Positions 8,759-16,681 of a stretch of 64,000 nucleotides of DNA are shown here, in pieces. Source of the DNA: Algisphaera agarilytica (GTDB lineage Bacteria > Planctomycetota > Phycisphaerae > Phycisphaerales > Phycisphaeraceae); assembly GCF_014207595.1 (NCBI RefSeq), contig NZ_JACHGY010000001.1:3628212-3692211 (forward strand), written 5' to 3'. A program made the position numbers and the translations under genes. Numbering within the stretch: position 1 is the first letter of the stretch; every line of letters starts with the position of its first letter. The notes below the pieces were generated by a model. It did no database searches and was not told where the DNA came from. It was given only the letters and a program-made list of their open reading frames with translations.

Positions 8759-8833
8759 ATGCGACACGCGTCCTACTTCTATTTTGCAGGCTTTTGGTTT
8801 GCCCGGCCCCCGGCCGTGTTGGACGTCGTGTAG
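8759..8833 (+). CDS. aroF leader peptide, rich in Tyr/Phe/Trp
   Basis: This 24-codon ORF reads MRHASYFYFAGFWFARPPA and then VLDVV. Seven of the nine residues in the windows YFYF and FWF are aromatic and lie in one 27-base stretch (8774-8800). It sits directly upstream of an intrinsic terminator and of aroF, the first enzyme of aromatic amino-acid synthesis. That is the arrangement of ribosome-mediated attenuators such as pheL and trpL. The codons GCC CGG CC (8801-8808) repeat exactly the eight bases at 8871-8878 that form the 5' arm of the terminator, so the leader can compete for the 3' arm. There is no Shine-Dalgarno sequence; the ATG appears to be the first base of the RNA. Function is inferred from composition and context. 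Confidence 0.75.
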   Translation: MRHASYFYFAGFWFARPPAVLDVV

Positions 8834-8870
8834 CGTTTCTCAATAACGAGAACATCCCCCGACTAAACCA

Positions 8871-8894
8871 GCCCGGCCACCCGCCGGGTTTTTT
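8871..8894 (+). promoter_or_regulatory. Attenuator terminator of aroF
   Basis: CCCGGC (8872-8877) pairs with GCCGGG (8883-8888) around a CACCC loop and is followed by TTTTTT (8889-8894). It lies 38 bases after the leader-peptide stop and 74 bases before the aroF ATG. The 8-mer GCCCGGCC occurs both here (8871-8878) and in the leader ORF (8801-8808). GGCCG at 8812-8816 can also pair with CGGCC at 8874-8878, giving an antiterminator. A small hairpin (TTCTC/GAGAA, 8837-8852) lies between. Confidence 0.75.
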
Positions 8895-8967
8895 GTTGTT
8901 TGTGCTTTATTTGTTTCTGGATTGACGATGAAACCCCATTCCCCTCGAATCTGTTTGGAGCTTTGCC

Positions 8968-9999
8968 ATGATCGTTGTGATGCGCCCCGATGCCACCCAA
9001 GCGCAGGTGGACCACGTGACTAATCTTGTCCGCGAGATGGGCCTGAAGGACCACCCGATCGTGGGCACCGACCTCACCGTCGTGGCCGTGATCGGCGACG
9101 AACGCAAGGTGGACGGCGATGTCCTCGAGCGAGCGCCGGGCGTCAACAAAGTGATGCGCGTGCTCGCCCCGTACAAGATGGCGGCCCGCACCGACCACAC
9201 CGAGACCACCCGCGTCACCATCGGCGAGGGCGACGGCTGCGTGTTCGGCGGGACGCAGGTGCCGGTCATCGCCGGGCCGTGCAGCGTGGAGGGTGAGCAG
9301 GAAATCCTCGCCGCGGCCGAGGCGGTCAAGGCCGCCGGGGCCCACGCCCTGCGCGGCGGGGCGTTCAAGCCCCGCACCAACCCCTACGCCTTCCAGGGCC
9401 ACGGCGAAGACGGCCTGAAGATGCTCGCCGCCGCCCGCGACGCCACGGGCCTGCCCATCGTCACCGAAGTGTTGACGCCCTCGGACGTCGAACTCGTCAG
9501 CAAGTACGCCGACTGCCTGCAGATCGGCACGCGTAACAGCCAGAACTTCAAGCTCCTTGAAGCCTGCGGCAAGCAGTCCAAGCCCGTGCTGATGAAGCGT
9601 GGGATGTCGATGACCTTGGACGAATACCTCCAGGCGGCCGAGTACATCCTCGCCGCGGGCAACGGCAACGTGATCCTCTGCGAACGCGGCATCCGCACCT
9701 TCGAAGACCACACCCGCAACACGCTGTCGCTTTCGGTCGTCCCCGAGCTGCACGAACGCACGCACCTGCCCATCGTCATCGACCCCAGCCACGGCACGGG
9801 CAAGGCCCACCTGGTCCCGGCCATGTCCAAGGCCGCCATGGCCTGCGGCTGCGACGGCCTGGCGATCGAGATGCACATCGACCCCGAGCACGCCCTGACC
9901 GACGGCGCTCAGTCGATCACGCCCGCGGTGTTGTCCGATCTGATGGAAGACCTGGCCCGCGTCGCCGTCGCGGTGGATCGGACGTGTGTTCCCGGGTGA
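8968..9999 (+). CDS. aroF: 3-deoxy-7-phosphoheptulonate (DAHP) synthase
   Basis: The 343-residue protein matches the Bacillus/Thermotoga type of DAHP synthase, which condenses phosphoenolpyruvate and erythrose 4-phosphate in the first step of the shikimate pathway. Residues 1-70 form the ferredoxin-like regulatory domain (MIVVMRPDATQAQVDHV), which in this family mediates feedback inhibition. The TIM-barrel catalytic part follows, with GPCSVEGEQE, RGGAFKPRTNPYAFQG, GTRNSQNF, KRGMSMTLDEY, CERGIRTFE and DPSHGTGK. Length is normal for the family. It is preceded by an aromatic leader peptide and a terminator, so expression is probably attenuated by charged tRNA-Phe/Tyr/Trp. The gene is monocistronic; the ABC gene 75 bases downstream has its own -10-like box. 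Confidence 0.95.
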   Translation: MIVVMRPDATQAQVDHVTNLVREMGLKDHPIVGTDLTVVAVIGDERKVDGDVLERAPGVNKVMRVLAPYKMAARTDHTETTRVTIGEGDGCVFGGTQVPVIAGPCSVEGEQEILAAAEAVKAAGAHALRGGAFKPRTNPYAFQGHGEDGLKMLAAARDATGLPIVTEVLTPSDVELVSKYADCLQIGTRNSQNFKLLEACGKQSKPVLMKRGMSMTLDEYLQAAEYILAAGNGNVILCERGIRTFEDHTRNTLSLSVVPELHERTHLPIVIDPSHGTGKAHLVPAMSKAAMACGCDGLAIEMHIDPEHALTDGAQSITPAVLSDLMEDLARVAVAVDRTCVPG

Positions 10000-10074
10000 C
10001 GGCATTCCCGTGTTTGAGGAAATTGCGGATCGATCCGTAACGTTGCGTACGGCTCAAACGTATGATTGGCGTAC

Positions 10075-11025
10075 ATGTCTGAGCTGGGCCGGGACATCTT
10101 GATTCATACCGCCGATATGCGGGTCGACTACGGCGACACCACGGCGGTCCACGGGTTGAACCTCGACATCGCCGCGGGTGAGGTCTATGGCCTGATCGGT
10201 CCTAACGGCGCGGGCAAGACGAGTACGATCAAGGTGCTGGCAACGCTGCTCGAGCCGACCTACGGCGAGGTATTCATCGGCGGGCACGACACGGCGACCC
10301 ATGCGGCGGAAGCGCGGGCGGTGTTGGGCTACATGCCCGACCTGGCTCCGGTCTGGGAAGACCTGAAGGTGTGGGAGTTCCTGGATGTGTTTGCCCGGGC
10401 GTACGCCGTGAGTCATGCGGACCGTCGTCGGCGGGTGGATGAGGTGCTGGACGTCGTCAGCCTCGAGAGCAAACGCCACGCGATGTCGGGTTCGTTGTCG
10501 CGGGGGATGACCCAGCGGCTCGTTCTGGCCAAGACGCTGTTGCACAAGCCCCGGGTGCTATTGCTGGATGAACCGGCGAGCGGGCTGGACCCGATCGCGC
10601 GGATCGAGATGCGCGACCTGCTCAAGCGGCTTGCGGCCGAGGGGCGGACGGTGCTGGTGTCGTCGCACATCCTGACGGAGTTGTCGGACTTCTGCAGTTC
10701 GATCGGGATCATGGAAAAGGGCCGCATGGTCGTGAACGGGCCGATCGATGAATTGGTTGCGGCCCGACAGACCCACCGGCGGTTTGTCGTGGAGTTGCTG
10801 GAGCCCGCGATCCAGTACGAAGGCCCGCTGGCGGAGTTGGACGGCGTGGCAGCGGTCGCATCGTCCGGCGACAACCTCGACCTGGACTTTGCGGGAGACG
10901 ACCGCGAAGCGTCGCAGCTGTTGGCGGGTTTGGTGGCGAAAGGATTGCCGGTGAAGGGGTTCTACGAGAAGAAACGCGGGGTGGAAGACATCATGCTGGA
11001 AGTCGGCGCGAAGGAGGTGTCGTAG
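10075..11025 (+). CDS. ABC-2 type transporter ATP-binding protein
   Basis: The 316-residue protein carries all ABC ATPase motifs: Walker A GPNGAGKT (residues 42-49), signature LSRGMTQ near 141, Walker B LLLDEPASGLDP near 161, and the H-loop VLVSSHIL. The C-terminal 90 residues are an extra domain typical of CcmA/NatA-like exporter ATPases. The next gene follows at once and encodes its membrane partner, so the two form an exporter whose substrate is unknown. The ATG at 10075 is preferred over an in-frame TTG at 10066 because TATGAT (10061-10066) lies eight bases upstream of it and may be a -10 box giving a leaderless message. Confidence 0.92.
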   Translation: MSELGRDILIHTADMRVDYGDTTAVHGLNLDIAAGEVYGLIGPNGAGKTSTIKVLATLLEPTYGEVFIGGHDTATHAAEARAVLGYMPDLAPVWEDLKVWEFLDVFARAYAVSHADRRRRVDEVLDVVSLESKRHAMSGSLSRGMTQRLVLAKTLLHKPRVLLLDEPASGLDPIARIEMRDLLKRLAAEGRTVLVSSHILTELSDFCSSIGIMEKGRMVVNGPIDELVAARQTHRRFVVELLEPAIQYEGPLAELDGVAAVASSGDNLDLDFAGDDREASQLLAGLVAKGLPVKGFYEKKRGVEDIMLEVGAKEVS

Positions 11026-12804
11026 ATGTCGATGACGACGGCTTCAACTCCCCTGGATGTGGTGCCGCAGCGCGGGGCACGCTTTTCGTTGATGCAGCGG
11101 CTGGCTTTGTTCAACGTTGCGTGCAACCCGATCTGCATCCAGCACGCCCGCATGCGGCTGCGCCCGATGCCGACGATCACCTGGTGTGTGATCACGATCT
11201 CGGTGGTGGGGTTTATCTTTGCGTTGACGTTGTTTGGATTGACCGAGCGTGGCGAAGTGGACCGCGTCGAGGCGGCGAAGACGGCGCTGCTCCCGCTTAT
11301 CGTGGTGCAGGGGGTGCTGCTCATGGGCATGGGCACCCAGGCGGTCGCCACGGGGATCGCGCGCGAGCGTGACAAGGAATTGCTGGACTACCACCGCATG
11401 TCGCCCATGCCGCCGTCGGCCAAGATCGTGGGCTACCTCTTCGGACTCCCGGCGCGGGAGTACCTGCTGTTTGGGCTGACGCTGCCGTTTGTGGCGTACG
11501 CGGTCTGGGTGTCGCAGGTTGAGGTGCTGACGGTGTTGCACTTCTACGCGGCGTTTTTCAGTTCGGTACTGCTATATCACATGGCCGGGCTGATGGCGGG
11601 TATGGTGAGTCGGCGGGCGTGGCACTCGAGCTTCATGGCGTTGGGGACGGTGGTGGTGCTGTACCTCGTCTTGCCGATCATGTTCGGGCGGGTCGGGTTG
11701 CTGTTCTTCGACTACCTGACGGTCCGGCCGACGTTCTACGGCATGGTCTATGAGGAATTGCAACGCCAGCAACACGGTGAATGGGTTTCGAGTCAGATGG
11801 AGCTGGCCGAGCGGTATAGGCTTGTGCCTTTCTTCGGGTTGTTGGTGAACCCGACGCTGTTCTCGATCGCGGTGCAGGCCTTCGGCTTTGTCACGCTGTA
11901 CCACGTGGTGCGTCGCAAGTGGGTGGACGCGTCGTGGCACCCGTTCTCTAAGCGTTTCGGTGGGGTGTTTGTGTTGGGGTTGTTGGTGTTGACCGTCGGC
12001 AGCCTCTGGCCATTGATGACCGACCCGGGGCAGTTTGACGACTTCCGTGAGCGGCTCGGAGAGATCGGCTGGGCGGCGGCGTTCTCGTTGATGATCGGGA
12101 TCTTCCTGGTGGTGGCGGCGTTGTCGATCTTCTTGTCGGTCAGCCTGACTTCGCCGACGGGGCACACAGCTTCACGCGGACTGCGGCGGGCTTGGAAGGC
12201 GGGGCGGGATCGGCCGCCGATGTCGTGGGACGCGGCGACGGGTTGGCCCGTGATGCTGGTGATGCTGATCTTTGCCGAGGCCGGGCTGGGCTTGTTGTTG
12301 CTCGGGGTGCACCAGGGCCAAGCGATCGAGCTCCCCGCGGAGACGACGCGGTGGCTGGTGGCCCTGGCGGTTTTGGGGCCCCTGGTCGTGATCGCGTTTC
12401 AGGGGTTCTACGAACGGTTCGGTCAGCGGCTGACCATTCTGGGACTGTTTGTGTTGTGGGCGGTGCCCGCGATGGTGGCCGTGCTGGTGGGCGGCGTGTT
12501 CGACCACTGGAAAGCGGCGCTCTACATCGCATCGCCCTGCCCGGCGTTGTCGGGGTTCTTCTCGATCGGCTTCATTATGGACACGGCGGCGGGGACGACG
12601 CGGCGATCGGAGTATCTCCTGAAGGGCACGCCCGTGGATGCCCATGCTGTGAACATTATTTGGATCGCGCTGGCGTTCTACGCCTTCCTCGCGGTGCTTG
12701 GACAGTGGCTACGTTGGCAGCACCTGCGGGCCACGCGGAAGCAGGAAACCCTCAGGCTGCAAGCCCGGCGTCAAGCAAGCCCGCCAGCCCCAGCAGCAGG
12801 CTGA
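11026..12804 (+). CDS. ABC-2 type transporter permease
   Basis: This 592-residue membrane protein begins directly after the stop of the ATPase gene with no gap. It has about twelve hydrophobic segments, including ITWCVITISVVGFIFALTLFG near the N-terminus and a last one at FYAFLAVLGQWLRW, and lacks a nucleotide-binding site. The region around YHRMSPMPPSAKIVGYLFGLP resembles the coupling loop of ABC-2 permeases (DELLDYHRMSP). It is a double-length permease rather than the usual six-helix subunit, so one copy could form the whole pore. The last 53 bases overlap the end of the convergent ubiA gene, in which the tail codes for QARRQASPPAPAAG. Confidence 0.85.
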   Translation: MSMTTASTPLDVVPQRGARFSLMQRLALFNVACNPICIQHARMRLRPMPTITWCVITISVVGFIFALTLFGLTERGEVDRVEAAKTALLPLIVVQGVLLMGMGTQAVATGIARERDKELLDYHRMSPMPPSAKIVGYLFGLPAREYLLFGLTLPFVAYAVWVSQVEVLTVLHFYAAFFSSVLLYHMAGLMAGMVSRRAWHSSFMALGTVVVLYLVLPIMFGRVGLLFFDYLTVRPTFYGMVYEELQRQQHGEWVSSQMELAERYRLVPFFGLLVNPTLFSIAVQAFGFVTLYHVVRRKWVDASWHPFSKRFGGVFVLGLLVLTVGSLWPLMTDPGQFDDFRERLGEIGWAAAFSLMIGIFLVVAALSIFLSVSLTSPTGHTASRGLRRAWKAGRDRPPMSWDAATGWPVMLVMLIFAEAGLGLLLLGVHQGQAIELPAETTRWLVALAVLGPLVVIAFQGFYERFGQRLTILGLFVLWAVPAMVAVLVGGVFDHWKAALYIASPCPALSGFFSIGFIMDTAAGTTRRSEYLLKGTPVDAHAVNIIWIALAFYAFLAVLGQWLRWQHLRATRKQETLRLQARRQASPPAPAAG

Positions 12805-13699
12805 TGATCCCGTTCACGGTGAAGAACGCCATGTGGATGTGGTTCGTGGCCGACCGCCAGACCAAGGCGTGCTCGAGGATGAGCAGGGCGGACGTGAGCA
12901 CGACGGCAAAGCCGAAGAGTACGCCGAGCTGCGGGCTGATCCACCACGCCCCGGCCAGGCACGCCAGCGCGAGTACGTGTAGCGTTCGGCTGATCCACAA
13001 CGCGGGTTCCACGCCCAGCGAGGCGGGCATGGAAAACAGCCCGAGTTCACGGTCGACCCCCACATCCTGCAACGCGTAGATCACATCGAACCCCGCCACC
13101 CAGCACAGCACCATCCCCGCGATCAGCCAAAGCGTCGCGGATGCTTGGAGGTAGCCCGGCTCGATCGCGATCGCCGCCGCCAGCGGGCTGATCGCCAGAG
13201 CAAATCCGAGCACCAGGTGGCACAGCCAGGTGAACCGCTTGGTCACGCTGTACAGCGCTAACACCCCCAGCACCGGGACCGCGAGAGCCGTCGGCCAGAA
13301 GTTGTCGTGCAACAACCAGAACCCCGCTGTCGCCGCGATAAACCCCAGGCCCGTCACGGCGATGGTCCCCGCCGCGAACCCCCGCGTTAGACGCCCGCTC
13401 GCCACCGCCCGTTGCTCGGTGCGCGGGTTCTTCGCATCGATCCCCGCGTCGGCCAGCCGGTTCACGCACATCGCAAACGTCCGGGCCAGCACCATGCAAA
13501 CCAGCACCAACACAACCTCACTCACCCGCGGCAACCGCTGGGCCCACCCGCAAGCCAGCCCGGCCCCGAGCAACGCAAACGGCAACGCGAAGACGGTGTG
13601 AGACAGCTTGATATCCGCGGCGAGCAAGCTCAACTTGCTCGCAAAGCCGGTCGGCGACTCAGGCGGTGACGTGAGGGGTGGGGCGGTCGGCGTGGCCAT
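12752..13699 (-). CDS. UbiA-family prenyltransferase (probable MqnP-type)
   Basis: The 315-residue protein has eight to nine hydrophobic segments and both Asp-rich prenyl-diphosphate motifs: NRLADAGIDAKNPRTEQR near residue 86 and DVIYALQDVGVDRELG near 203. These bind Mg-polyprenyl diphosphate in UbiA enzymes. The pattern fits the putative 4-hydroxybenzoate polyprenyltransferase subgroup that works in the futalosine menaquinone pathway (MqnP). The adjacent ubiX supports a quinone role, but no mqn gene is in the window. Its ATG at 13699 is preceded by TACACT with a 7-base gap, suggesting a separate leaderless transcript despite only 15 bases to ubiX. The 3' end overlaps the convergent ABC permease by 53 bases. 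Confidence 0.88.
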   Translation of the reverse strand: MATPTAPPLTSPPESPTGFASKLSLLAADIKLSHTVFALPFALLGAGLACGWAQRLPRVSEVVLVLVCMVLARTFAMCVNRLADAGIDAKNPRTEQRAVASGRLTRGFAAGTIAVTGLGFIAATAGFWLLHDNFWPTALAVPVLGVLALYSVTKRFTWLCHLVLGFALAISPLAAAIAIEPGYLQASATLWLIAGMVLCWVAGFDVIYALQDVGVDRELGLFSMPASLGVEPALWISRTLHVLALACLAGAWWISPQLGVLFGFAVVLTSALLILEHALVWRSATNHIHMAFFTVNGIISLLLGLAGLLDAGLAA

Positions 13700-13714
13700 C
13701 GCGGATAGTGTAGA

Positions 13715-14356
13715 TCAAGCCGTGGTCGTGTCGCGGAGGCGCTTGGCGATCCGGCCCGACCAGCGGATGTCCAGATCGTGATCCACGCCCACCAGGTCCA
13801 GGCACCGGCCCACGACAAAGTCGGCGATGTCTTCGATGGTCTTGGGCAGCATGTAGAAGCCCGGGTTCGCTGGTGCGAGGATCCCGCCCGCCTCGGTCAC
13901 GGTCTGCATGTTCCGTATGTCGATCAGCGACAACGGCATCTCGCGGTGGACCAGCACAAGCTTTCGGCGTTCCTTAAGCGTGACGTGGGCCGCGCGGTGG
14001 ATGAGGTTTTGCGCTGAACCCGAGGCGATGGAGCCGAGGGTGTTGGACGAGCAGGGGCAGATGATCATGCCGTCGTGCTGGAAGCTGCCCGAGGCGATAG
14101 TCGCGCCGACGTCCTTGAAGTGGTGGTAGATCAGGTTGTCCGGGGCTGCTTGTTCCGGCTCGAAGCCCGCGAGGGCGGCAAGGTCCACGCCTTCCATGCC
14201 CAGTTCGTCTTGCAACAGGCGTTGGCCCAGGGGTGAAACCACCAGATGAGTCTGGACGTCTGCCGCGACGAGCAGTTGCACCAGCCGTGCGGCGTAGACC
14301 GCTCCGCTGGCTCCGGTGATGCCGACGACAACGCGTTGGGGACGGTTTTGAGCCAT
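13715..14356 (-). CDS. ubiX: Flavin prenyltransferase UbiX
   Basis: The 213-residue protein begins MAQNRPQRVVVGITGASGAV, the FMN-binding GITGASG signature of UbiX/Pad1. It retains CPCSSNTLGSIASG, the conserved phosphate-binding segment, and LVHREMPLSLIDIRNM with the catalytic-site Arg/Glu-Met-Pro-Leu. UbiX makes prenylated FMN, the cofactor of UbiD-type decarboxylases used in quinone synthesis. No ubiD is present here. The ATG at 14356 is preferred over a TTG six bases upstream, because the family starts close to the first beta strand. It lies upstream of ubiA on the same strand, 15 bases apart. Confidence 0.94.
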   Translation of the reverse strand: MAQNRPQRVVVGITGASGAVYAARLVQLLVAADVQTHLVVSPLGQRLLQDELGMEGVDLAALAGFEPEQAAPDNLIYHHFKDVGATIASGSFQHDGMIICPCSSNTLGSIASGSAQNLIHRAAHVTLKERRKLVLVHREMPLSLIDIRNMQTVTEAGGILAPANPGFYMLPKTIEDIADFVVGRCLDLVGVDHDLDIRWSGRIAKRLRDTTTA

Positions 14357-14404
14357 ACTCAAGTCTAGGCGTTTATTGAGCGTTTGGAAGAAGAAGTGGG
14401 CCGA

Positions 14405-15163
14405 CTATTCGTCTTCGTGGAAAGCGACCTGGATGGTCAGGTCGATGCCCTCGGGCTGGATATCGATATCCAGGATCGTGGCGCTGCGGTTGTCGTCCAC
14501 CGGGATAGGCGGAAGGGGGACGAGCTTCTTCTGCCCGAGGCGAGCGAGCGTCTTCTGGGTTTGTTCGTCTGAGAATCTTGGCTGCTTCGAGAGCCGGTGG
14601 ATCAGGTGCTTCACCAAGAGCGGCTGTTCGCCCGCCTTGGCCGAGGCGATCGCCGCCGAGAGCGGTTGGCCGTTCTCCGATTCGAAGCGGAAGTAGAAAC
14701 TGGCGATCCGGGTGCCGAGCGTTCCGGACTGGTAATCGAAGGCCAGCACGAGGTCGCCGCTGCGTTGGGTCAGCATGACCTCGCCGATCTCATCGGGCAT
14801 CGCGATGTTCTGGTTCTTCATCAGGGGCCGGAGGCGGGTCGCCAGCCATGCGTTGATCTCGTCGAAGTTGTAACGGACGGTGCGGAGGCCGTCGCCCTCG
14901 CCGATGGGGTAGGACCACTCACGTAGGGTCTTGGACTGGATGTCTGCCGCGAGGTTTTGCAGGTCCTGCTCGGGGGTCTCGATGAGAAACGCCTGATGGT
15001 CTTGCCAGTATGCGGGGGTCGCGCGGACCAGCCAGGCCATGCGGATCAACGCCACGCCCAGCACCAGAATCAACCCGAGCAATACGTACCCGCGCCAGCT
15101 GCGGCGTCGGGCCGCGCGGGTCTGCGACGGGGTGGGTTCGGGTTGCTTGGCCTGGTCGTTCAC
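14405..15163 (-). CDS. Membrane-anchored protein of unknown function
   Basis: The 252-residue product starts at a GTG at 15163 whose last bases overlap the TGA of the upstream gene (GTGA). It has a cytoplasmic basic stretch (TRAARRRSWRGY), one membrane helix at about residues 26-46 (VLLGLILVLGVALIRMAWLV), and an extracytoplasmic domain with alternating strands that ends DIDIQPEGIDLTIQVAFHEDE. It resembles membrane-anchored planctomycete hypotheticals, and I recognise no catalytic motif. The reading frame is open far upstream (to 15742), but that part is the wrong frame of the preceding gene. The position before ubiX/ubiA suggests a four-gene unit. Confidence 0.75.
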   Translation of the reverse strand: MNDQAKQPEPTPSQTRAARRRSWRGYVLLGLILVLGVALIRMAWLVRATPAYWQDHQAFLIETPEQDLQNLAADIQSKTLREWSYPIGEGDGLRTVRYNFDEINAWLATRLRPLMKNQNIAMPDEIGEVMLTQRSGDLVLAFDYQSGTLGTRIASFYFRFESENGQPLSAAIASAKAGEQPLLVKHLIHRLSKQPRFSDEQTQKTLARLGQKKLVPLPPIPVDDNRSATILDIDIQPEGIDLTIQVAFHEDE

Positions 15164-15822
15164 GTGGGTTGGCCCAGAGGCATCGCGCGGGCCGCGTCGG
15201 CCAGACGCTGGTGCAGGATTTCGTGATCGCCCACCATCGCGAGCATGGCCTCGAGCTGCTCGACCCGGTCGAGACTGCCCAGCGGCGCTTCGATTTGATG
15301 CAGCGCCGCGTCGCCGAGCGCTTCGGACGCGGCGATGAACCAGTGCCCCGCCGCGGCGAAACCATCGTCGCCCGGTGACAGGCGCTGGTTCACCCAGTCG
15401 GCATCCGGTGCCGGGACGGAGCAGCGAACCTGAATATCGCCGAGGGTCGCGAGCGTCCAGGTGTCTTCGCGGGTTTCGTTGTCGCACCACAGGACTTCGA
15501 CCTGTCGCTTGTATTCGAGGGCGGAACGCGCAATACCTTCGGCGGCGGAGCGGTCCAGCGGCTTGGTCACCGCGACACACCCGTCCCGCGGGTCGTTCCA
15601 GCAGGCGTTGGTCCCGAGCTGCACCGCGGTGTCGGCCGCGGTCAATCGACGCTGGCGACGGCACTCCTGCAACGGCAACACGATGCGGGCGTAGGCCGTC
15701 CAGTCTCCAGCCTCTTTGGCCAACGCCAAGGCTTCCAGGCACAGCGCTTCGCTGCCGAGGTAGTCCATGTCGGTCAGCAACTGACTGGCGTTTTGCATCA
15801 GGTCGTCTAAGGACTGGTTCAT
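15160..15822 (-). CDS. Helical protein of unknown function
   Basis: The 220-residue product begins MNQSLDDLMQNASQLLTDMD and is rich in amphipathic helices near the N-terminus (DYLGSEALCLEALALAKEAGDWTAYARI), in the manner of TPR-like repeats. The middle contains WNDPRDGCVAVTKPLDRSA and a strand-rich segment. The ATG at 15822 is chosen because the upstream extension of the frame has low-complexity basic codons and no Shine-Dalgarno sequence. Its stop overlaps the GTG of the next gene by four bases, so the two are probably co-translated and functionally linked. No function can be assigned. Confidence 0.75.
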   Translation of the reverse strand: MNQSLDDLMQNASQLLTDMDYLGSEALCLEALALAKEAGDWTAYARIVLPLQECRRQRRLTAADTAVQLGTNACWNDPRDGCVAVTKPLDRSAAEGIARSALEYKRQVEVLWCDNETREDTWTLATLGDIQVRCSVPAPDADWVNQRLSPGDDGFAAAGHWFIAASEALGDAALHQIEAPLGSLDRVEQLEAMLAMVGDHEILHQRLADAARAMPLGQPT

Positions 15823-15941
15823 GCCTGGATTGTAATCGCGTGACGCAGACCGTGGAGGAAAATGGGGCGTGGTTGAAACAATCCGCTTGCTCCGGCGTCC
15901 TACTCTATGGCTATGGTCTGTTTCACCACGAAAGGGCGAAG

Positions 15942-16646
15942 ATGAAATACGGTTATTGGGGCGCCGTGCTTGTTTTAGCTGTCCTTCCCGCTGTTTGTAG
16001 TTGGGCGTTGGCGGGAACCAGCCGAGTGGTTGGTCCCGGTCAGGCACTGAACGAGCAGATGCAAGAGCACTATGCCTGGCCGATGGGGACTTGGGGACTG
16101 GTTAACGCGCCGTGTAGGCAGAACGCCTGGCAGCCTTGGTTCAGCGAACGTGTCAGCGACGTGATCCACTTTGAGCTCGCACCCACCAATCTTGATGAGG
16201 TTAATGGCTTGCTTGCTCAGTTGTCGGCGATCGATATCCGCGTCAAGCAGGTCATCCTGAATCCCGGGAAGGAACCGTACGCCCTTGGCTTCGTCACTGC
16301 TTTAGAAGAGGGTAACGGGTTGCCCATGATCTTCTCGATCGGCAGCCAGTTGCAGAATGACCTCTGGTTTGACCGGCTGGAAGATGGGAAGTTCGGCGTT
16401 TACGAATACCACGAGGCGCCGCGTGCGTTGCCACCAACGATGGCGATTTATGTCGGCCACGACTTGATCGATCTCAACAAACTACAGATATCACCGAACG
16501 TCAGGGTGTCAGTGGCTGAGTTGGGGCCGGAACAGGTAGCTGAGTGGGGTGAACGATTGGCTCCGCTGCGCGAGTTCGTTGCGGCGCATGAGGCGAGGCA
16601 AGCCGAGCATCAGTTGATACCCGAGGCGGTACGCCGTCGGGACTGA
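15942..16646 (+). CDS. Small exported protein of unknown function
   Basis: The 234-residue product starts MKYGYWGAVLVLAVLPAVCSW and has a signal peptide ending near ALA-G (residue 23). The mature part is about 210 residues with one Cys (NAPCRQNAW) and no membrane segment. It contains LPPTMAIYVGHDLIDLNKLQ and a charged C-terminal helix. The frame is open upstream to 15375, but that stretch is antisense to the helical protein gene and lacks a start context, so 15942 is preferred. It is flanked by divergent and convergent neighbours and therefore has its own transcript. No family recognised. Confidence 0.7.
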   Translation: MKYGYWGAVLVLAVLPAVCSWALAGTSRVVGPGQALNEQMQEHYAWPMGTWGLVNAPCRQNAWQPWFSERVSDVIHFELAPTNLDEVNGLLAQLSAIDIRVKQVILNPGKEPYALGFVTALEEGNGLPMIFSIGSQLQNDLWFDRLEDGKFGVYEYHEAPRALPPTMAIYVGHDLIDLNKLQISPNVRVSVAELGPEQVAEWGERLAPLREFVAAHEARQAEHQLIPEAVRRRD

Positions 16647-16681
16647 TATGCCGGTTTAGATTGTGAAGCCTTGCCGTGGAC

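Noticed and set aside
8620-8767. Upstream extension of the VCBS gene to ATG 8767
   Set aside because: The added 49 residues lack a signal sequence in the right place and overlap the aroF leader and its ATG; GTG 8620 has a good ribosome-binding site.
8863-10005. 380-codon minus-strand ORF opposite aroF
   Set aside because: Antisense shadow of a well-conserved enzyme and no recognised motifs.
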